Below are positions 43,433 to 55,716 of a stretch of 64,000 nt of DNA, piece by piece. Both the position numbers and the translations under genes were made by a program. The notes beneath the pieces were generated by a model. The model worked only from the letters and a program-made list of their open reading frames with translations, did not search any database and was not told the DNA's origin. The stretch's first letter is position 1. Each line of letters opens with the position of its first letter. The DNA lies in NCBI RefSeq assembly GCF_003990975.1, contig NZ_RZJR01000002.1, positions 501,061-565,060 on the forward strand, read 5' to 3'. The stretch comes from Cohnella sp. AR92. GTDB taxonomy: Bacteria; Bacillota; Bacilli; Paenibacillales; Paenibacillaceae.

Positions 43433-44137
43433 CTACTGGCGAATCCATACCGCATACCGGTAAAGCGGACGCCAAGAATACCGCAGCGTAACCGCGCCAA
43501 GACGGTTCCTCAGGCGGTGCCAATCGGCTGCCCGGAAGCCCTTCGCTACGGACAAAGGGCCGTCGTGGCGAATATAGCGGTTGCGTGAGATCACGCGCGT
43601 CGCCGCAAATACGGCGAGCCATGGAACCACATTCCGATGGATGTCCGATAGAACGACGCCGCATCTCGCGATCCCTAGCAGCTTGCGAAGAAGCTCCTCC
43701 AGCTCTCCGTCGGAATAATGATGAGCCACCTGGCTGGCAGTCACGACATCGGCTTGCGGTCCTTCAAGTGCATACAGGTCGGCTTGAACGACCTGAACCC
43801 GCGGTTCCTCGCGGTATAACCTCTTCGCTTCGGAGCACGCTTCTTCTGTCCGGTCGACCAGCCGAATCGTCAGATCGATCCCCTGCCGGCGCGCCCAGCT
43901 TAAAAGCGCCCGGTTCACATCGCCCGAGCCGGCGCCTACGTCGAGGAGAGTCCAGACTGACGGCCGGCCCGCCTCCTCCCACAGCATGCGGACCCCGTAA
44001 AGCGCCGGTCCGGCCGCCCCGAACAGGCGGTTCAATCGGCGAAGATGACGATGGGCTTCGCGCAGTTCCTCTCCGCCTTGGTTCAAGTCGTCCATCAGCT
44101 CCGGACGTTCGGAACGCTCTGCAAGCAACCAGCTCAT
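43433..44137 (-). CDS. Class I SAM-dependent methyltransferase
   Basis: 234 residues. Motif I TLLDVGAGSGDVNRALL (about 62-78), the acidic loop IRLVDRTEEAC, and QADLYALEGPQADVVTASQVAHHYSDGELEELL (motifs II-IV) define a class I methyltransferase. The LREAHRHLRRLNRLFGA N-terminus is common in bacterial natural-product methyltransferases. It probably O- or C-methylates the type III polyketide, giving for example a methoxy-pyrone or methoxy-resorcinol. Its ATG overlaps the PKS stop by four bases, so the two are made together. Confidence 0.88.
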   Translation of the reverse strand: MSWLLAERSERPELMDDLNQGGEELREAHRHLRRLNRLFGAAGPALYGVRMLWEEAGRPSVWTLLDVGAGSGDVNRALLSWARRQGIDLTIRLVDRTEEACSEAKRLYREEPRVQVVQADLYALEGPQADVVTASQVAHHYSDGELEELLRKLLGIARCGVVLSDIHRNVVPWLAVFAATRVISRNRYIRHDGPLSVAKGFRAADWHRLRNRLGAVTLRYSWRPLYRYAVWIRQ

Positions 44138-45303
44138 CCGGCGTCCCGGCCGTAAGCTCCTGCCAGAGCTTCCGGAGCCGTCTCCACTCGAATACCCGGT
44201 TTTCGAGGTTGATACGTAATTCTGAGCATCTCCGCGCTCACGCCGGGTCCGAAGGCGAGCGCGACTCCCCCCTGAGGCTCCGCTTCATTCCGTTCCTTCA
44301 TTAGAGCTCTTAATTGGTCCAAGACGAACAACAAGGTTGCCGAAGACAGATTCCCGTAATTCCGCAGCACCGCTCGGCTCGCCAAGGTATCCTCCGCCGT
44401 CAGGGGCAATGCGTTCTCCAGGGCATCCACGATCCCTCTTCCCCCCGGATGGATTGCCCACAGTCTCACATCTTCTACGGAGCCTAACCAGCCGCGAAGA
44501 TAATCGGGAATCGATTCGCCGATCCGCTTCGGAATGTGGGGTGACAGATGAATGTCGAATCCAAAGGACCCAAGCCTCCACGAGATCTCCTCTTCGGTGT
44601 CGGGAAGGATGACCGTTCGGCCGTCCCCAAGCTCGAACCAGCCTCCTTGCTTTCTGGACACGACGCATGCGGAAGCCCCGTCTCCGAAGAAAGCCGACGC
44701 ATACAGGTCTTCGCGCGACCCCGTCGGCTTAAGATGAAGCGTGCAAAGCTCCACGCAGACGATAAGAACCACGCCTCCGCCGTCTCCGTCAAGAAGCGCT
44801 TTGGACAATCGAATAGCCGATAAACCGGCCGCGCATCCGAGGAAAGTAAGCGGTATGCGCGTGATGCCCGCGTTCAGCTGCAGCCGCCTTGCAAGCGCGA
44901 CATCCAAGCCGGGGAGGAACATCCCCGTGCAGCTGACGGGGATCAGATGAGTCACTTCGTGCGGGCTTGTACCGGCATCGGCCAGAGCCCTCTTCGCCGC
45001 TTCAACCGCAAGGCTGACCGATTCCTTCTCATACAGCTTCATCCGCTCCGATGTGGTAGGGGCTTCCCGTCGATCTCCGCTCGCCACGTAACGGCAAAGC
45101 TCGGCTTCTTCCAATAGGTTAGGCTCGCAAGTATAACGGCTGTCGACTCCCGCTTGCTTAAATATCCTTCGTGCCCAGCGGGCCGTATCCGTCCCCGCGA
45201 AAGCTCGGGACAGTCGTTCCGCTACTTCGGCTTGCTCAAGGCGATACGGGGGAACGGCGGTTCCTATTCCTTGGATGGCGGCTGCTCCATCGATAGTATT
45301 CAT
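44134..45303 (-). CDS. Type III polyketide synthase (chalcone/stilbene synthase-like)
   Basis: 389 residues, standard length. Condenses a fatty acyl-CoA starter with malonyl-CoA units into an alkylpyrone or alkylresorcinol-type product. The catalytic triad is intact: Cys157 in LTFLGCAAGLSA, His285 in LWAIHPGGRGIV, Asn318 in LRNYGNLSSAT. Other thiolase-fold signatures: VSCTGMFLPGLDVALARRL, ASAFFGDGASACVV. The CxG-type GCAAG active-site loop matches bacterial BpsA/SrsA-like enzymes rather than plant CHS. First gene of a four-gene coupled operon; AGGAAGGTGAT precedes the ATG; a sigma-E-like promoter lies about 50 bases upstream. Confidence 0.94.
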   Translation of the reverse strand: MNTIDGAAAIQGIGTAVPPYRLEQAEVAERLSRAFAGTDTARWARRIFKQAGVDSRYTCEPNLLEEAELCRYVASGDRREAPTTSERMKLYEKESVSLAVEAAKRALADAGTSPHEVTHLIPVSCTGMFLPGLDVALARRLQLNAGITRIPLTFLGCAAGLSAIRLSKALLDGDGGGVVLIVCVELCTLHLKPTGSREDLYASAFFGDGASACVVSRKQGGWFELGDGRTVILPDTEEEISWRLGSFGFDIHLSPHIPKRIGESIPDYLRGWLGSVEDVRLWAIHPGGRGIVDALENALPLTAEDTLASRAVLRNYGNLSSATLLFVLDQLRALMKERNEAEPQGGVALAFGPGVSAEMLRITYQPRKPGIRVETAPEALAGAYGRDAG

Positions 45304-45350
45304 ACAATCACCTTCCTATAGACGCTAGTGATCTTGTCCGATTTCCTACT

Positions 45351-45379
45351 ACTATATGAGCCCATTCTAGCGATTATTC
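45351..45379 (-). promoter_or_regulatory. Sigma-E-like promoter of the type III PKS operon
   Basis: Minus strand GAATAAT (45373-45379), 14-base spacer, CATATAGT (45351-45358). These resemble the sporulation sigma-E elements GHATATT and CATACAHT at the right spacing. No sigma-A promoter was found in the same 150-base gap. Inferred by consensus only. Confidence 0.45.
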
Positions 45380-45398
45380 GAAGCCGTCTATTCCCATA

Positions 45399-45442
45399 GA
45401 AAAAAGACTGGCGCGTGTCCCCGGTGAGGGAAGCGACAGTCT
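45399..45442 (-). terminator. Terminator of the Gfo oxidoreductase gene
   Basis: Minus strand AGACTG / CAGTCT closing stem with an internal GC-rich stem-loop, followed by TTTTTTC. Located 19 bases past the stop at 45461. Confidence 0.8.
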
Positions 45443-45460
45443 CCATCGTCTTCTTATCGA

Positions 45461-46450
45461 TTAGGAACGCAGATCCGCCGGATAAACCAGCCCCATCTGC
45501 TTTCTTGCTTCGTCCATGACTTCCATGGCGGCGAGCGAGTGAGCGTGCGAGTTAACCTTCGATTCCAGCTCTCCGCTTGCGATGAGCTTCAGGAACTCCT
45601 CGAGCTCATACTTCATGTTGTCCTCATGCTGGGGAACGGACACCGTTTCCTTCCTACCGTCGCGATAATGAATCTCCACCCGCTCCGGCGTGCTTATTTT
45701 GTCGATGACCAGGCTTCCTTCTTCCCCTTGGATCTCGCTTGGCAGAACGGAGTTGGTGATCTTGGAATATTGGATGACTCCCTCCATCTCCTCGTATTGC
45801 AGGAGCAGGCTTCCTTCCCCGTCAACGCCCGAATCGAGCAGCATGCCGTTCGCTTTCACGCCTTGAGGCTTGCCGAATAGAACGATTGCCGGATAGACGC
45901 AATAGATGCCAAGATCCATCAGAGCTCCGTTCGAGAACTCGGGTCTAAAGGCATTCAACACCGTTCCCTCGCGGTATGCATTGTAACGGGAGGAGTATTG
46001 ATTATAGCTTGCGGAATAGCGACGGATCTTGCCAAGCTTAGGAAGACTCTCCGCGATCGCTTGGAAATTCGGCAGCAAGGTCGATTTTAACGCCTCCATG
46101 AGCAGCACGCCGTTCCTCTTCGCCGCTTCCGTCATTCTCCGAATCTCCGCCGCGTTGGAAGCAAGAGGCTTCTCGCACAAGACATGGAGCCCGTGATTCA
46201 AGCACAGAGTCGCATGTTGCTCATGATAGCTGTTCGGAGTGGCGATATAGACCGCATCGATCGTGCCGCTTGCCGCCATCTTCTCCATATCCGTGAACGT
46301 ATGGGCCGCTCCGTGCTTCTCCGCGAATTCCTTCGCCTTCTCTTCCGTGCGGGAATAAACGGCTTCGAGAACGAATCCCTCCACTTGCCGGGCCGCCTTC
46401 AGGAACGCCTCCGTAATCCAATTGGTGCCGATAACGCCGAATCTGACCAT
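45461..46450 (-). CDS. Gfo/Idh/MocA-family oxidoreductase
   Basis: 329 residues from the ATG at 46450 (AGAGG nine bases upstream; the N-terminus MVRFGVIGTNWITEAFLKAA then starts directly with the Rossmann fold). The conserved LCEKPLASN (about 90-98) and C-terminal GALMDLGIYCVYPAIVLFGKPQ place it in the dihydrodiol dehydrogenase-like branch. NAD(P)-dependent sugar or dihydrodiol oxidoreductase of unknown substrate. It follows the GT2 gene by 89 bases on the same strand and could be in the same unit, perhaps making a nucleotide-sugar precursor, but that is speculative. Confidence 0.92.
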   Translation of the reverse strand: MVRFGVIGTNWITEAFLKAARQVEGFVLEAVYSRTEEKAKEFAEKHGAAHTFTDMEKMAASGTIDAVYIATPNSYHEQHATLCLNHGLHVLCEKPLASNAAEIRRMTEAAKRNGVLLMEALKSTLLPNFQAIAESLPKLGKIRRYSASYNQYSSRYNAYREGTVLNAFRPEFSNGALMDLGIYCVYPAIVLFGKPQGVKANGMLLDSGVDGEGSLLLQYEEMEGVIQYSKITNSVLPSEIQGEEGSLVIDKISTPERVEIHYRDGRKETVSVPQHEDNMKYELEEFLKLIASGELESKVNSHAHSLAAMEVMDEARKQMGLVYPADLRS

Positions 46451-46539
46451 GGGTATGACCTCTTTTGCGATTAGTTTAGGATTTCTGCGTCGTTTCATCT
46501 GCGTCTCATGATACACCAACGGCAAGGCCGAGCCAACCT

Positions 46540-47622
46540 CTAGTCCTGCGCCAGTCCCAGACGCTCGCCAAGCCACTTCCGGTTATGCTTCACGCTGGAG
46601 TCGTCCGGACGGTACTTGCGAGCTTCTTCGTTATGGTCGTAGGAAGCCTTCAGATCGCCAAGCTTGTAGTAGCAGACGCACAGCTGCAGATGGGGATACC
46701 ACGTGTAATAGGCGGGATAGCTGAAGCTCCACTGGTCGGGATCGGGCTTCGTTCGAAGCGCCAGCTCATACCAGTACGCAGCCGTCTTGTATTGACCCGC
46801 ATGGGTAAAATGATCCCCGATTCGGCTGAGAGCCTCCGCGCGGGGAGTTCCGTATTCGAAGGACTTCAGCAGCATAGCCAGTTCGCTCCCGCGGTCGTTC
46901 AGAGAGCGATGGCAATCGGCGCTGTTGATGCAGGAATAAATCTTATCGTCGACCCAGGCATCCGTTCGCGCCAAGTGAGTCCGGTAAGCGTCGATCGCCT
47001 CGGCATAATGCCCGTTCTCCCTGAGCTCGTTGCCGTAGTAGAAGTAATCTCTGGCGTCGAACTCTTCTCCTCTTTGTTGCTTTTTGCGAAAAAGATTCAG
47101 GGTGCGGCCGACGGAATGCTTGATTCTGCGGTGGGTGATGGCGATGTCCGAATTCAGGGTGTTGCCGCTCGCGGCAAGGTATTGATGGCAGTCGCCCATC
47201 CATTGAAAATTGCGCGACCGTTTAACCAGCCGATTGTAACGATACCGCAAGGAGACGTTGCCGTATTCGTCCGTTCCGTAATCATAGAACATGGAGACGA
47301 CGTCGATGCTCGGATCCAGATTATCCTTGAGTTCGAGGAAGGCGTCTCGATCCTTGGGAAGCATCACATCGTCGGCATCCATGTAAAGGATATAGTCCAT
47401 CGTAGCATAGGAGAACGCTTTGTTCAGAGCTTTGGCGAAGCTGTCCGGCCATTCGTAATAGTAAACCCGTTCCGTGAACTGTCTAGCTATCTCGACGGTC
47501 CGGTCTGTCGATCCGGTATCGAGAATGTTAATCTCATCGACCGCTCCCCGCACCGATTCCAAGCATCGACCGAGCGTTGTTTCTTCGTTCTTCACGATGA
47601 TGCACAAGCTGACGGTAGGCAA
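46540..47622 (-). CDS. GT2 glycosyltransferase with C-terminal TPR-like helices
   Basis: 360 residues starting at a TTG (47622) with AGGAGG eight bases upstream. GT2 domain 1-~215: VSLCIIVKNEETTLGRCLESV, LDTGSTDRTVEI, DYILYMDADDVMLPKD (DxD site) and FQWMGDCHQYL. The C-terminal half is helical with TPR-like pairs (YFYYGNELRENGHYAEAIDAY, SRIGDHFTHAGQYKTAAYWYELAL). This architecture occurs in protein glycosyltransferases such as SunS-like and spore-glycoprotein enzymes. It lies 78 bases downstream of the collagen-like gene in the same direction, the same arrangement as the glycosyltransferase downstream of bclA3 in Clostridioides difficile. It likely glycosylates Thr in the Gly-Pro-Thr repeats. 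Confidence 0.9.
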   Translation of the reverse strand: MPTVSLCIIVKNEETTLGRCLESVRGAVDEINILDTGSTDRTVEIARQFTERVYYYEWPDSFAKALNKAFSYATMDYILYMDADDVMLPKDRDAFLELKDNLDPSIDVVSMFYDYGTDEYGNVSLRYRYNRLVKRSRNFQWMGDCHQYLAASGNTLNSDIAITHRRIKHSVGRTLNLFRKKQQRGEEFDARDYFYYGNELRENGHYAEAIDAYRTHLARTDAWVDDKIYSCINSADCHRSLNDRGSELAMLLKSFEYGTPRAEALSRIGDHFTHAGQYKTAAYWYELALRTKPDPDQWSFSYPAYYTWYPHLQLCVCYYKLGDLKASYDHNEEARKYRPDDSSVKHNRKWLGERLGLAQD

Positions 47623-47700
47623 TCAGGGTTCCTCCTGTTCGATTTGCTTGATTCATCTCAGAGTATGCCGGTTCTCCGATGCCCGCCTGTCCGTTCGTAC

Positions 47701-50976
<3,276 letters not shown>

Positions 50977-51115
50977 TTGGATCACCACCCTCCTGTTGAT
51001 ATGAAAATAGGCGAACAAGCCCCTCCTCCTGCATGCAGGTAGGGAGAAGCCTGTCAGCCTATTCATTCAATCCGTCATTGATGTCATGGTAAAGCCCGCC
51101 TCCAGCCCGAAAGAC

Positions 51116-52930
51116 TTAGCTTAGCCGAATAATGATCAGCGAAGCGCCTGGAGAAGATAGGGTTGCCGTCCCCAACAGACCGAATAGTTGAAGTTGAAGC
51201 TGATCCCCGGCTGTGAGGGAAAGAATGGTTTCCGCGTTAAAAGAGGATAAAGATAACGTGGATGTGAACACCGTCGAAGGCACAGGCGAACCATTCCTTA
51301 AGACCTGAGCAGACACGAGTAGAGCAGTTGTCGTGTTGATGGAATAGGCAACGTAATAATTACCCGTCGCTCCCACCGTAAAGACCGTGTTCGTGCCATC
51401 GACCGTAATGCCGGATCCGATGTTCTGGTTGTTAGGAAGCGGTATATCCGTACCGCCAACAACAACTGCGATGACTCCGCTCGTATTCTCCGCGTAGGAG
51501 TATGTCGCCGTCACACTCGTTCCCGTTGGGCCGGTTGGGCCTGTTGCTCCAATCGCCCCATCCGCTCCGGTCGGTCCGGTTGGGCCCGTTGCTCCAATCG
51601 CTCCATCCGCTCCGGTTGGGCCAGTCGGTCCTGTTGCTCCCGTTGCTCCATCCGCTCCAGTCGGGCCGGTCGGTCCTGTTGCTCCAATCGCCCCATCCGC
51701 TCCAGTCGGCCCAGTCGGTCCCGTGGCTCCATCCGCTCCAGTCAGGCCGGTCGGTCCCGTGGCTCCAATCGCTCCATCCGCTCCGGTTGGGCCAGTCGGT
51801 CCTGTTGCTCCCGTTGCTCCATCCGCTCCGGTCGGGCCAGTCGGTCCTGTGGCTCCTGTTGCACCATCCGCTCCGGTCGGGCCGGTCGGCCCCGTTGCTC
51901 CTGTTGCACCATCCGTTCCTGTCGGACCGGTTGGGCCGGTTGCTCCAATCGCTCCATCCGCTCCGGTCGGGCCAGTCGGTCCTGTGGCTCCTGTTGCACC
52001 ATCCGCTCCGGTCGGGCCGGTTGGGCCTGTTGCTCCAGTCACCCCATCCGCTCCGGTCGGACCTGTCGGCCCCGTTGCTCCCGTTGCACCATCCGTTCCT
52101 GTCGGACCGGTTGGGCCCGTTGCTCCAATCGCTCCATCCGCTCCGGTCGGGCCGGTCGGGCCCGTTGCTCCAATCGCTCCATCCGCTCCGGTCGGGCCAG
52201 TTGGGCCTGTTGCTCCCGTTGCCCCATCCGCTCCAGTCGGTCCGGTTGGGCCTGTTGCTCCAATCGCCCCATCCGCTCCCGTTGGCCCAGTTGGGCCTGT
52301 GGCTCCCGTTGCTCCACCCGCTCCGGTCGGGCCGGTCGGGCCCGTTGCTCCCGTTGCTCCACCCGCTCCGGTCGGGCCGGTCGGGCCCGTTGCTCCCGTT
52401 GCTCCAGTTCCCGTCGGACCGGTTGGGCCAGTAGGGCCGGTCGGGCCAATCCCTCCGCCTCCGCTCGAAGCCAGGAAGGAGATATCGTCCACATATAAAG
52501 TGGACGAGTTGGCCAGCGCAATCTTCTGGATGATAATTAACGCTTGCGTGGTTCCGGCAGGAGCCGGCGTTGTCGTATCGTAAGCCTCAATCCATTCATT
52601 GTTCGTCACGAGAGGAATTCTCGTGGAGATGCCAAGAGACAGCCCTACACCGAGCAAGTTCATCTGAGCATCATAGAAATTGACGGTACCCACCATTGCG
52701 GGTCCGACGGTGCCGCTGGACTTGCTGACCGAGATAAGCAGCTGATAGGATTGCAGTTCATCGGCAGGTACCAGCTGATACAGATACGAGGACGTCAGTC
52801 CGGAGCCCATGTTCGCGCAATAGACCCCCGTATGGCAGAAGACTCCCGTAACGGTAACGTTCGAGCTGCCCCAGGAAGTCAAAGAGCCGGTCTCGAATCC
52901 GCCGTTGACGATTAAATCGTTAATTGACAT
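51116..52930 (-). CDS. Collagen-like (GPT-repeat) surface/exosporium protein, short paralogue with BclA-type C-domain
   Basis: 604 residues from the ATG at 52930 (GGCGGTGAT six bases upstream). The N-terminal module ([41 protein letters not shown]) is clearly homologous to that of the long paralogue downstream. The collagen-like tract covers ~160-475 with 15-residue units [16 protein letters not shown], a different repeat from its neighbour. The C-terminal ~130 residues ([43 protein letters not shown]...LIIIRLS) are a BclA-like jelly-roll trimerisation domain. No signal peptide. Expected on the spore surface as trimeric filaments. A 139-base gap to the downstream paralogue shows no clear terminator. 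Confidence 0.93.
   Translation of the reverse strand: MSINDLIVNGGFETGSLTSWGSSNVTVTGVFCHTGVYCANMGSGLTSSYLYQLVPADELQSYQLLISVSKSSGTVGPAMVGTVNFYDAQMNLLGVGLSLGISTRIPLVTNNEWIEAYDTTTPAPAGTTQALIIIQKIALANSSTLYVDDISFLASSGGGGIGPTGPTGPTGPTGTGATGATGPTGPTGAGGATGATGPTGPTGAGGATGATGPTGPTGADGAIGATGPTGPTGADGATGATGPTGPTGADGAIGATGPTGPTGADGAIGATGPTGPTGTDGATGATGPTGPTGADGVTGATGPTGPTGADGATGATGPTGPTGADGAIGATGPTGPTGTDGATGATGPTGPTGADGATGATGPTGPTGADGATGATGPTGPTGADGAIGATGPTGLTGADGATGPTGPTGADGAIGATGPTGPTGADGATGATGPTGPTGADGAIGATGPTGPTGADGAIGATGPTGPTGTSVTATYSYAENTSGVIAVVVGGTDIPLPNNQNIGSGITVDGTNTVFTVGATGNYYVAYSINTTTALLVSAQVLRNGSPVPSTVFTSTLSLSSFNAETILSLTAGDQLQLQLFGLLGTATLSSPGASLIIIRLS
51519..52452. repeat. Collagen-like coding repeat tract 2 (45-bp units)
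   Basis: Tandem 45-bp units encoding [19 protein letters not shown] pentadecapeptides with alternation of GADGAI and GADGAT. More regular and shorter than tract 1; one unit near 51720 is missing a GAT/GAI triplet pair. Confidence 0.93.
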
Positions 52931-53149
52931 TTTATCACCGCCTGTTTGGAATGAATGAAAGTTCATCCCGACTCGATCCAGACGACCTACTATTCTTTAA
53001 ACCTTAATTACGGCTCTCCCTCTAATGCGGAACGGCTTGTCATCTTGACGATCGGTGCTCTATTCTATGGATTCTCAATTGGCAAGTGTTCTTTCATTCG
53101 CCTCGTTCCCGCATCTTTCCGCGCCTCCCCCATGCGGATCGCCAAATAA

Positions 53150-53193
53150 ACAGACCCCATCTATCGATCCATAAGGAGCGGTAGATGGGGTCA
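53150..53193 (-). terminator. Terminator of the AraC gene next to MATE
   Basis: Eleven-base stem GACCCCATCTA / TAGATGGGGTC with an 18-base loop, followed on the minus strand by TGTTTATTTGG. Located 30 bases past the stop at 53223. The rest of the gap 52931-53149 holds only the collagen gene leader and no recognisable gene. Confidence 0.75.
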
Positions 53194-53222
53194 TCTATTT
53201 AGCGATTCTATTAGAAGCTCTA

Positions 53223-54095
53223 TTAGAAATACTGCTTCCGATACCTTCTCGGGGATATCCCTTCGATCCTGGAGAAGCAGGAGCTAAAATAGGCAGCTTG
53301 GTTGAAGCCGACCTCCTCCGCGATTCGAGCGATCGTCATATCCGTCTGCAGCAGGAGAAGCTTGCTCTGCTCGATCCGATACCTTAGCAAATATTCCATC
53401 GGGGGGCAGCCGTACTCCTGCTGCATGCATCGGGCGATATACACGGGGTGGAAGCTCAAGCTCTCGCCTAATTCTTTGGCCGTGATCTCCCGCCGATAGT
53501 GTTCCCGCAAGTAAGCCGCCGCCTGTTCGGCGCATGTCCTTCCCGGCGAGGAGCGCTGCGCCCCTGTCGATTCCGCCAACAGCTCGATCAGCTCTTGGAA
53601 CGCGACCTGCTGCTCAAAGCGTGTCGTGCTGCGATGCGCGCTCGGTCCCAGGTCGATCAGGCGGCAGATCGTCTCCTCCATCTTGCCGGGATGCGCGACT
53701 TTGGCGAATTGAGGCAGAACGAGCGGGAACGTAGGGGGAGCGAAGGCATCCATGCTCGTATCCGCATGAAGCTCCGAAGGATCCTCCGTCTCGGAAGGCA
53801 GAATCGCACGCCAGCCCCCCGTCGTATGGAAGTGCAGCCAATAATACTTCGTCTCTTCCGCGCAGCCCGCGCTTCCATAATGGTAGGCATCCGGCCTAAG
53901 AATAAAAGCATGCCCTGCCGTTACGTCGTAGCTCCTTTCTTCCTCCCCGATGAAGAGACAGCCTTCCGTGACGAACAGGAGGTCGAAGATTTCGATGTTT
54001 TTGCGGGCAACGTGTCTCTCTCCCGGCTGCGAAATCATGTATCCGCTTGCAATATAGTAAGGCAGCGGAGGCATGGTGAATTGGAGCAGATTCAT
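53223..54095 (-). CDS. AraC-family transcriptional regulator
   Basis: 290 residues from the ATG at 54095 (GGGAGAGGG just upstream; the 20 residues before it in the longer frame look non-coding). N-terminal cupin (FDLLFVTEGCLFIGEEERSYDVTAGHAFILRPDAYHYG, about 35-75) and C-terminal double helix-turn-helix (ITAKELGESLSFHPVYIARCMQQEYG; MTIARIAEEVGFNQAAYFSSCFSRIEGISPRRYRKQ). It senses an unknown ligand. It is divergent from a MATE efflux gene with 142 bases between starts, so control of that exporter is plausible. Confidence 0.9.
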   Translation of the reverse strand: MNLLQFTMPPLPYYIASGYMISQPGERHVARKNIEIFDLLFVTEGCLFIGEEERSYDVTAGHAFILRPDAYHYGSAGCAEETKYYWLHFHTTGGWRAILPSETEDPSELHADTSMDAFAPPTFPLVLPQFAKVAHPGKMEETICRLIDLGPSAHRSTTRFEQQVAFQELIELLAESTGAQRSSPGRTCAEQAAAYLREHYRREITAKELGESLSFHPVYIARCMQQEYGCPPMEYLLRYRIEQSKLLLLQTDMTIARIAEEVGFNQAAYFSSCFSRIEGISPRRYRKQYF

Positions 54096-54237
54096 AACCC
54101 TCTCCCTCTCGATAAAGTTGGAATATTGAAAGTATCCGTTGGAAAATTGACACACCGAACTCCGTATACCATCTATAATCGCATTGTTTCCTCTTTATTT
54201 TATCACATTGCTTACTGACATCGTGGGGGTTTGAATC

Positions 54238-55620
54238 ATGAAATCACTAGACCGCAAATTCACCCTGTGGGCGCTCGCGTGGCCGGTCTTCATCGAAGTC
54301 CTTCTTCAAACCATGCTCGGAACGGTGGACACTATCATGGTGAGCCGCATCTCCGATGATGCGGTTGCCGTCGTCGGCTTCTCCAACCAGCTGTTCAATG
54401 CGTTAACGACTCTGTTCATGACCATCGCCGGAGGGGCCGGAATCCTGATTGCACAGAGGCTCGGCTCCAAGCGCCAGGAGGACGCGCGCACGCTGGCGAT
54501 TATGGCGGTCACCGTCAGCACCATGATCGGCCTGGTAATCAGCGTCCTACTCTTCACCCAGTCCCGTTCGATCGCGGAGCTGCTCAATCTGTCGGAGGAT
54601 CTGTGGCCGCTCTCGGACACTTATATCTCCTATGTCGGCGGCGGCATGTTCCTAGCTGCGATGACGGCTGCGCTCAGCACCTCGATTCGGAATACCGGCA
54701 ACACTCGCGGACCGATGTACACGGGGATTATCATCAACCTGCTGCATATTGTCCTGAACTATGGCTTGATTTTCGGCAAAATGGGGCTTCCCGAGTGGGG
54801 ACTGACCGGGGTAACGGTATCCGATAACGCGTGCAGGCTTCTGTCGGTCGTCATTCTTCTTTATATGTTCCGCCACTCCTTCGAGAGGACGATCCGGCTG
54901 CGCGATTACCTTCGATTCGACTCCAAGCTGTTTAAGGAGATCCTGCGAATCGGCTGGCCTCTTGGCATCAACATGTCCTGTTGGGTGTTCTCTCAGCTCG
55001 CGATCTATTCTTTCCTGGCGATGCTTGGCCCCAAGGAGCTGGCTGCCCGAACGTACATGAATACGCTGGAATCCTTCTGCTTTATGCTGGGCTATGCTTT
55101 TGCTTTGGCGGTGCAGATCCGGATCGCCTATCTATTCGGAGAATCTCGTACCAAAGAAGCCTATTCGGCCGCTTACCGCGCGATGGGCCTCGGGCTCCTG
55201 CTCGTGATGGCGAATGCTCTTCTGCTCTACCTGTCGGGGAGGCAGATGCTCGGCTTCTTCACTTCGGATCCGGAGATCGTCTCGATGGGAGTCTCCCTGC
55301 TCGGTCTCAACCTGCTGCTGCAGCCTGCGAAAATGCTCAATATGGCGCTTGGGAACGCCTTGAACGCGGTCGGCGACACGAGGTTTACGATGTATATCTC
55401 GCTGGGATCGCTCGGCCTGATCGCTACCTTCTGCTCGTATTGGTTCGGCATCGAGCTCGGCTGGGGCCTTATCGGAATCTATTGCTGCATGATCGCGGAT
55501 GAATATGTTCGCGGGGCTCTCTCTCTATGGCGCTGGAGAGGCAAGAAATATTTGAACAAAGCCGAGTGTGCATCCATTCCGGCGAAGACCGGCAACTCCC
55601 TGCCCTCCGTCTCTGTCTAA
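54238..55620 (+). CDS. MATE-family multidrug/toxin efflux transporter
   Basis: 460 residues, twelve predicted membrane helices in two MatE repeats. N-terminal KFTLWALAWPVFIEVLLQTMLGTVDTIMVSRISDDAVAVVGFSNQL and the second repeat ILRIGWPLGINMSCWVFSQLAIYSFLAMLGPKELAARTYM match MATE signatures. Exports drugs, toxins or metabolites in exchange for sodium or protons. The helical core of 440 residues is complete; the tail (SIPAKTGNSLPSVSV) is non-conserved. CGTGGGGGT lies before the ATG, a modest ribosome site. It is divergent from the AraC gene, its likely regulator. Confidence 0.93.
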   Translation: MKSLDRKFTLWALAWPVFIEVLLQTMLGTVDTIMVSRISDDAVAVVGFSNQLFNALTTLFMTIAGGAGILIAQRLGSKRQEDARTLAIMAVTVSTMIGLVISVLLFTQSRSIAELLNLSEDLWPLSDTYISYVGGGMFLAAMTAALSTSIRNTGNTRGPMYTGIIINLLHIVLNYGLIFGKMGLPEWGLTGVTVSDNACRLLSVVILLYMFRHSFERTIRLRDYLRFDSKLFKEILRIGWPLGINMSCWVFSQLAIYSFLAMLGPKELAARTYMNTLESFCFMLGYAFALAVQIRIAYLFGESRTKEAYSAAYRAMGLGLLLVMANALLLYLSGRQMLGFFTSDPEIVSMGVSLLGLNLLLQPAKMLNMALGNALNAVGDTRFTMYISLGSLGLIATFCSYWFGIELGWGLIGIYCCMIADEYVRGALSLWRWRGKKYLNKAECASIPAKTGNSLPSVSV

Positions 55621-55716
55621 TGGCAACAAGAGCCCAACCCGTGTATAATAGACTCGGCAAACATACGTTCCCTATATGGGACCCATCAGCTTTGTCAGTC
55701 AACGGGGAGGAATTGC

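Noticed and set aside
51028..51039. Palindrome CCTGCATGCAGG between the collagen-like genes
   Set aside because: Too short, no U-tract and no loop for a terminator; kept only as a possible chance palindrome.
51502..52583. Plus-strand open frames (310 and 286 codons) opposite the second collagen-like gene
   Set aside because: Same repeat artefact: stop-free only because the repeat unit lacks stops in those frames.
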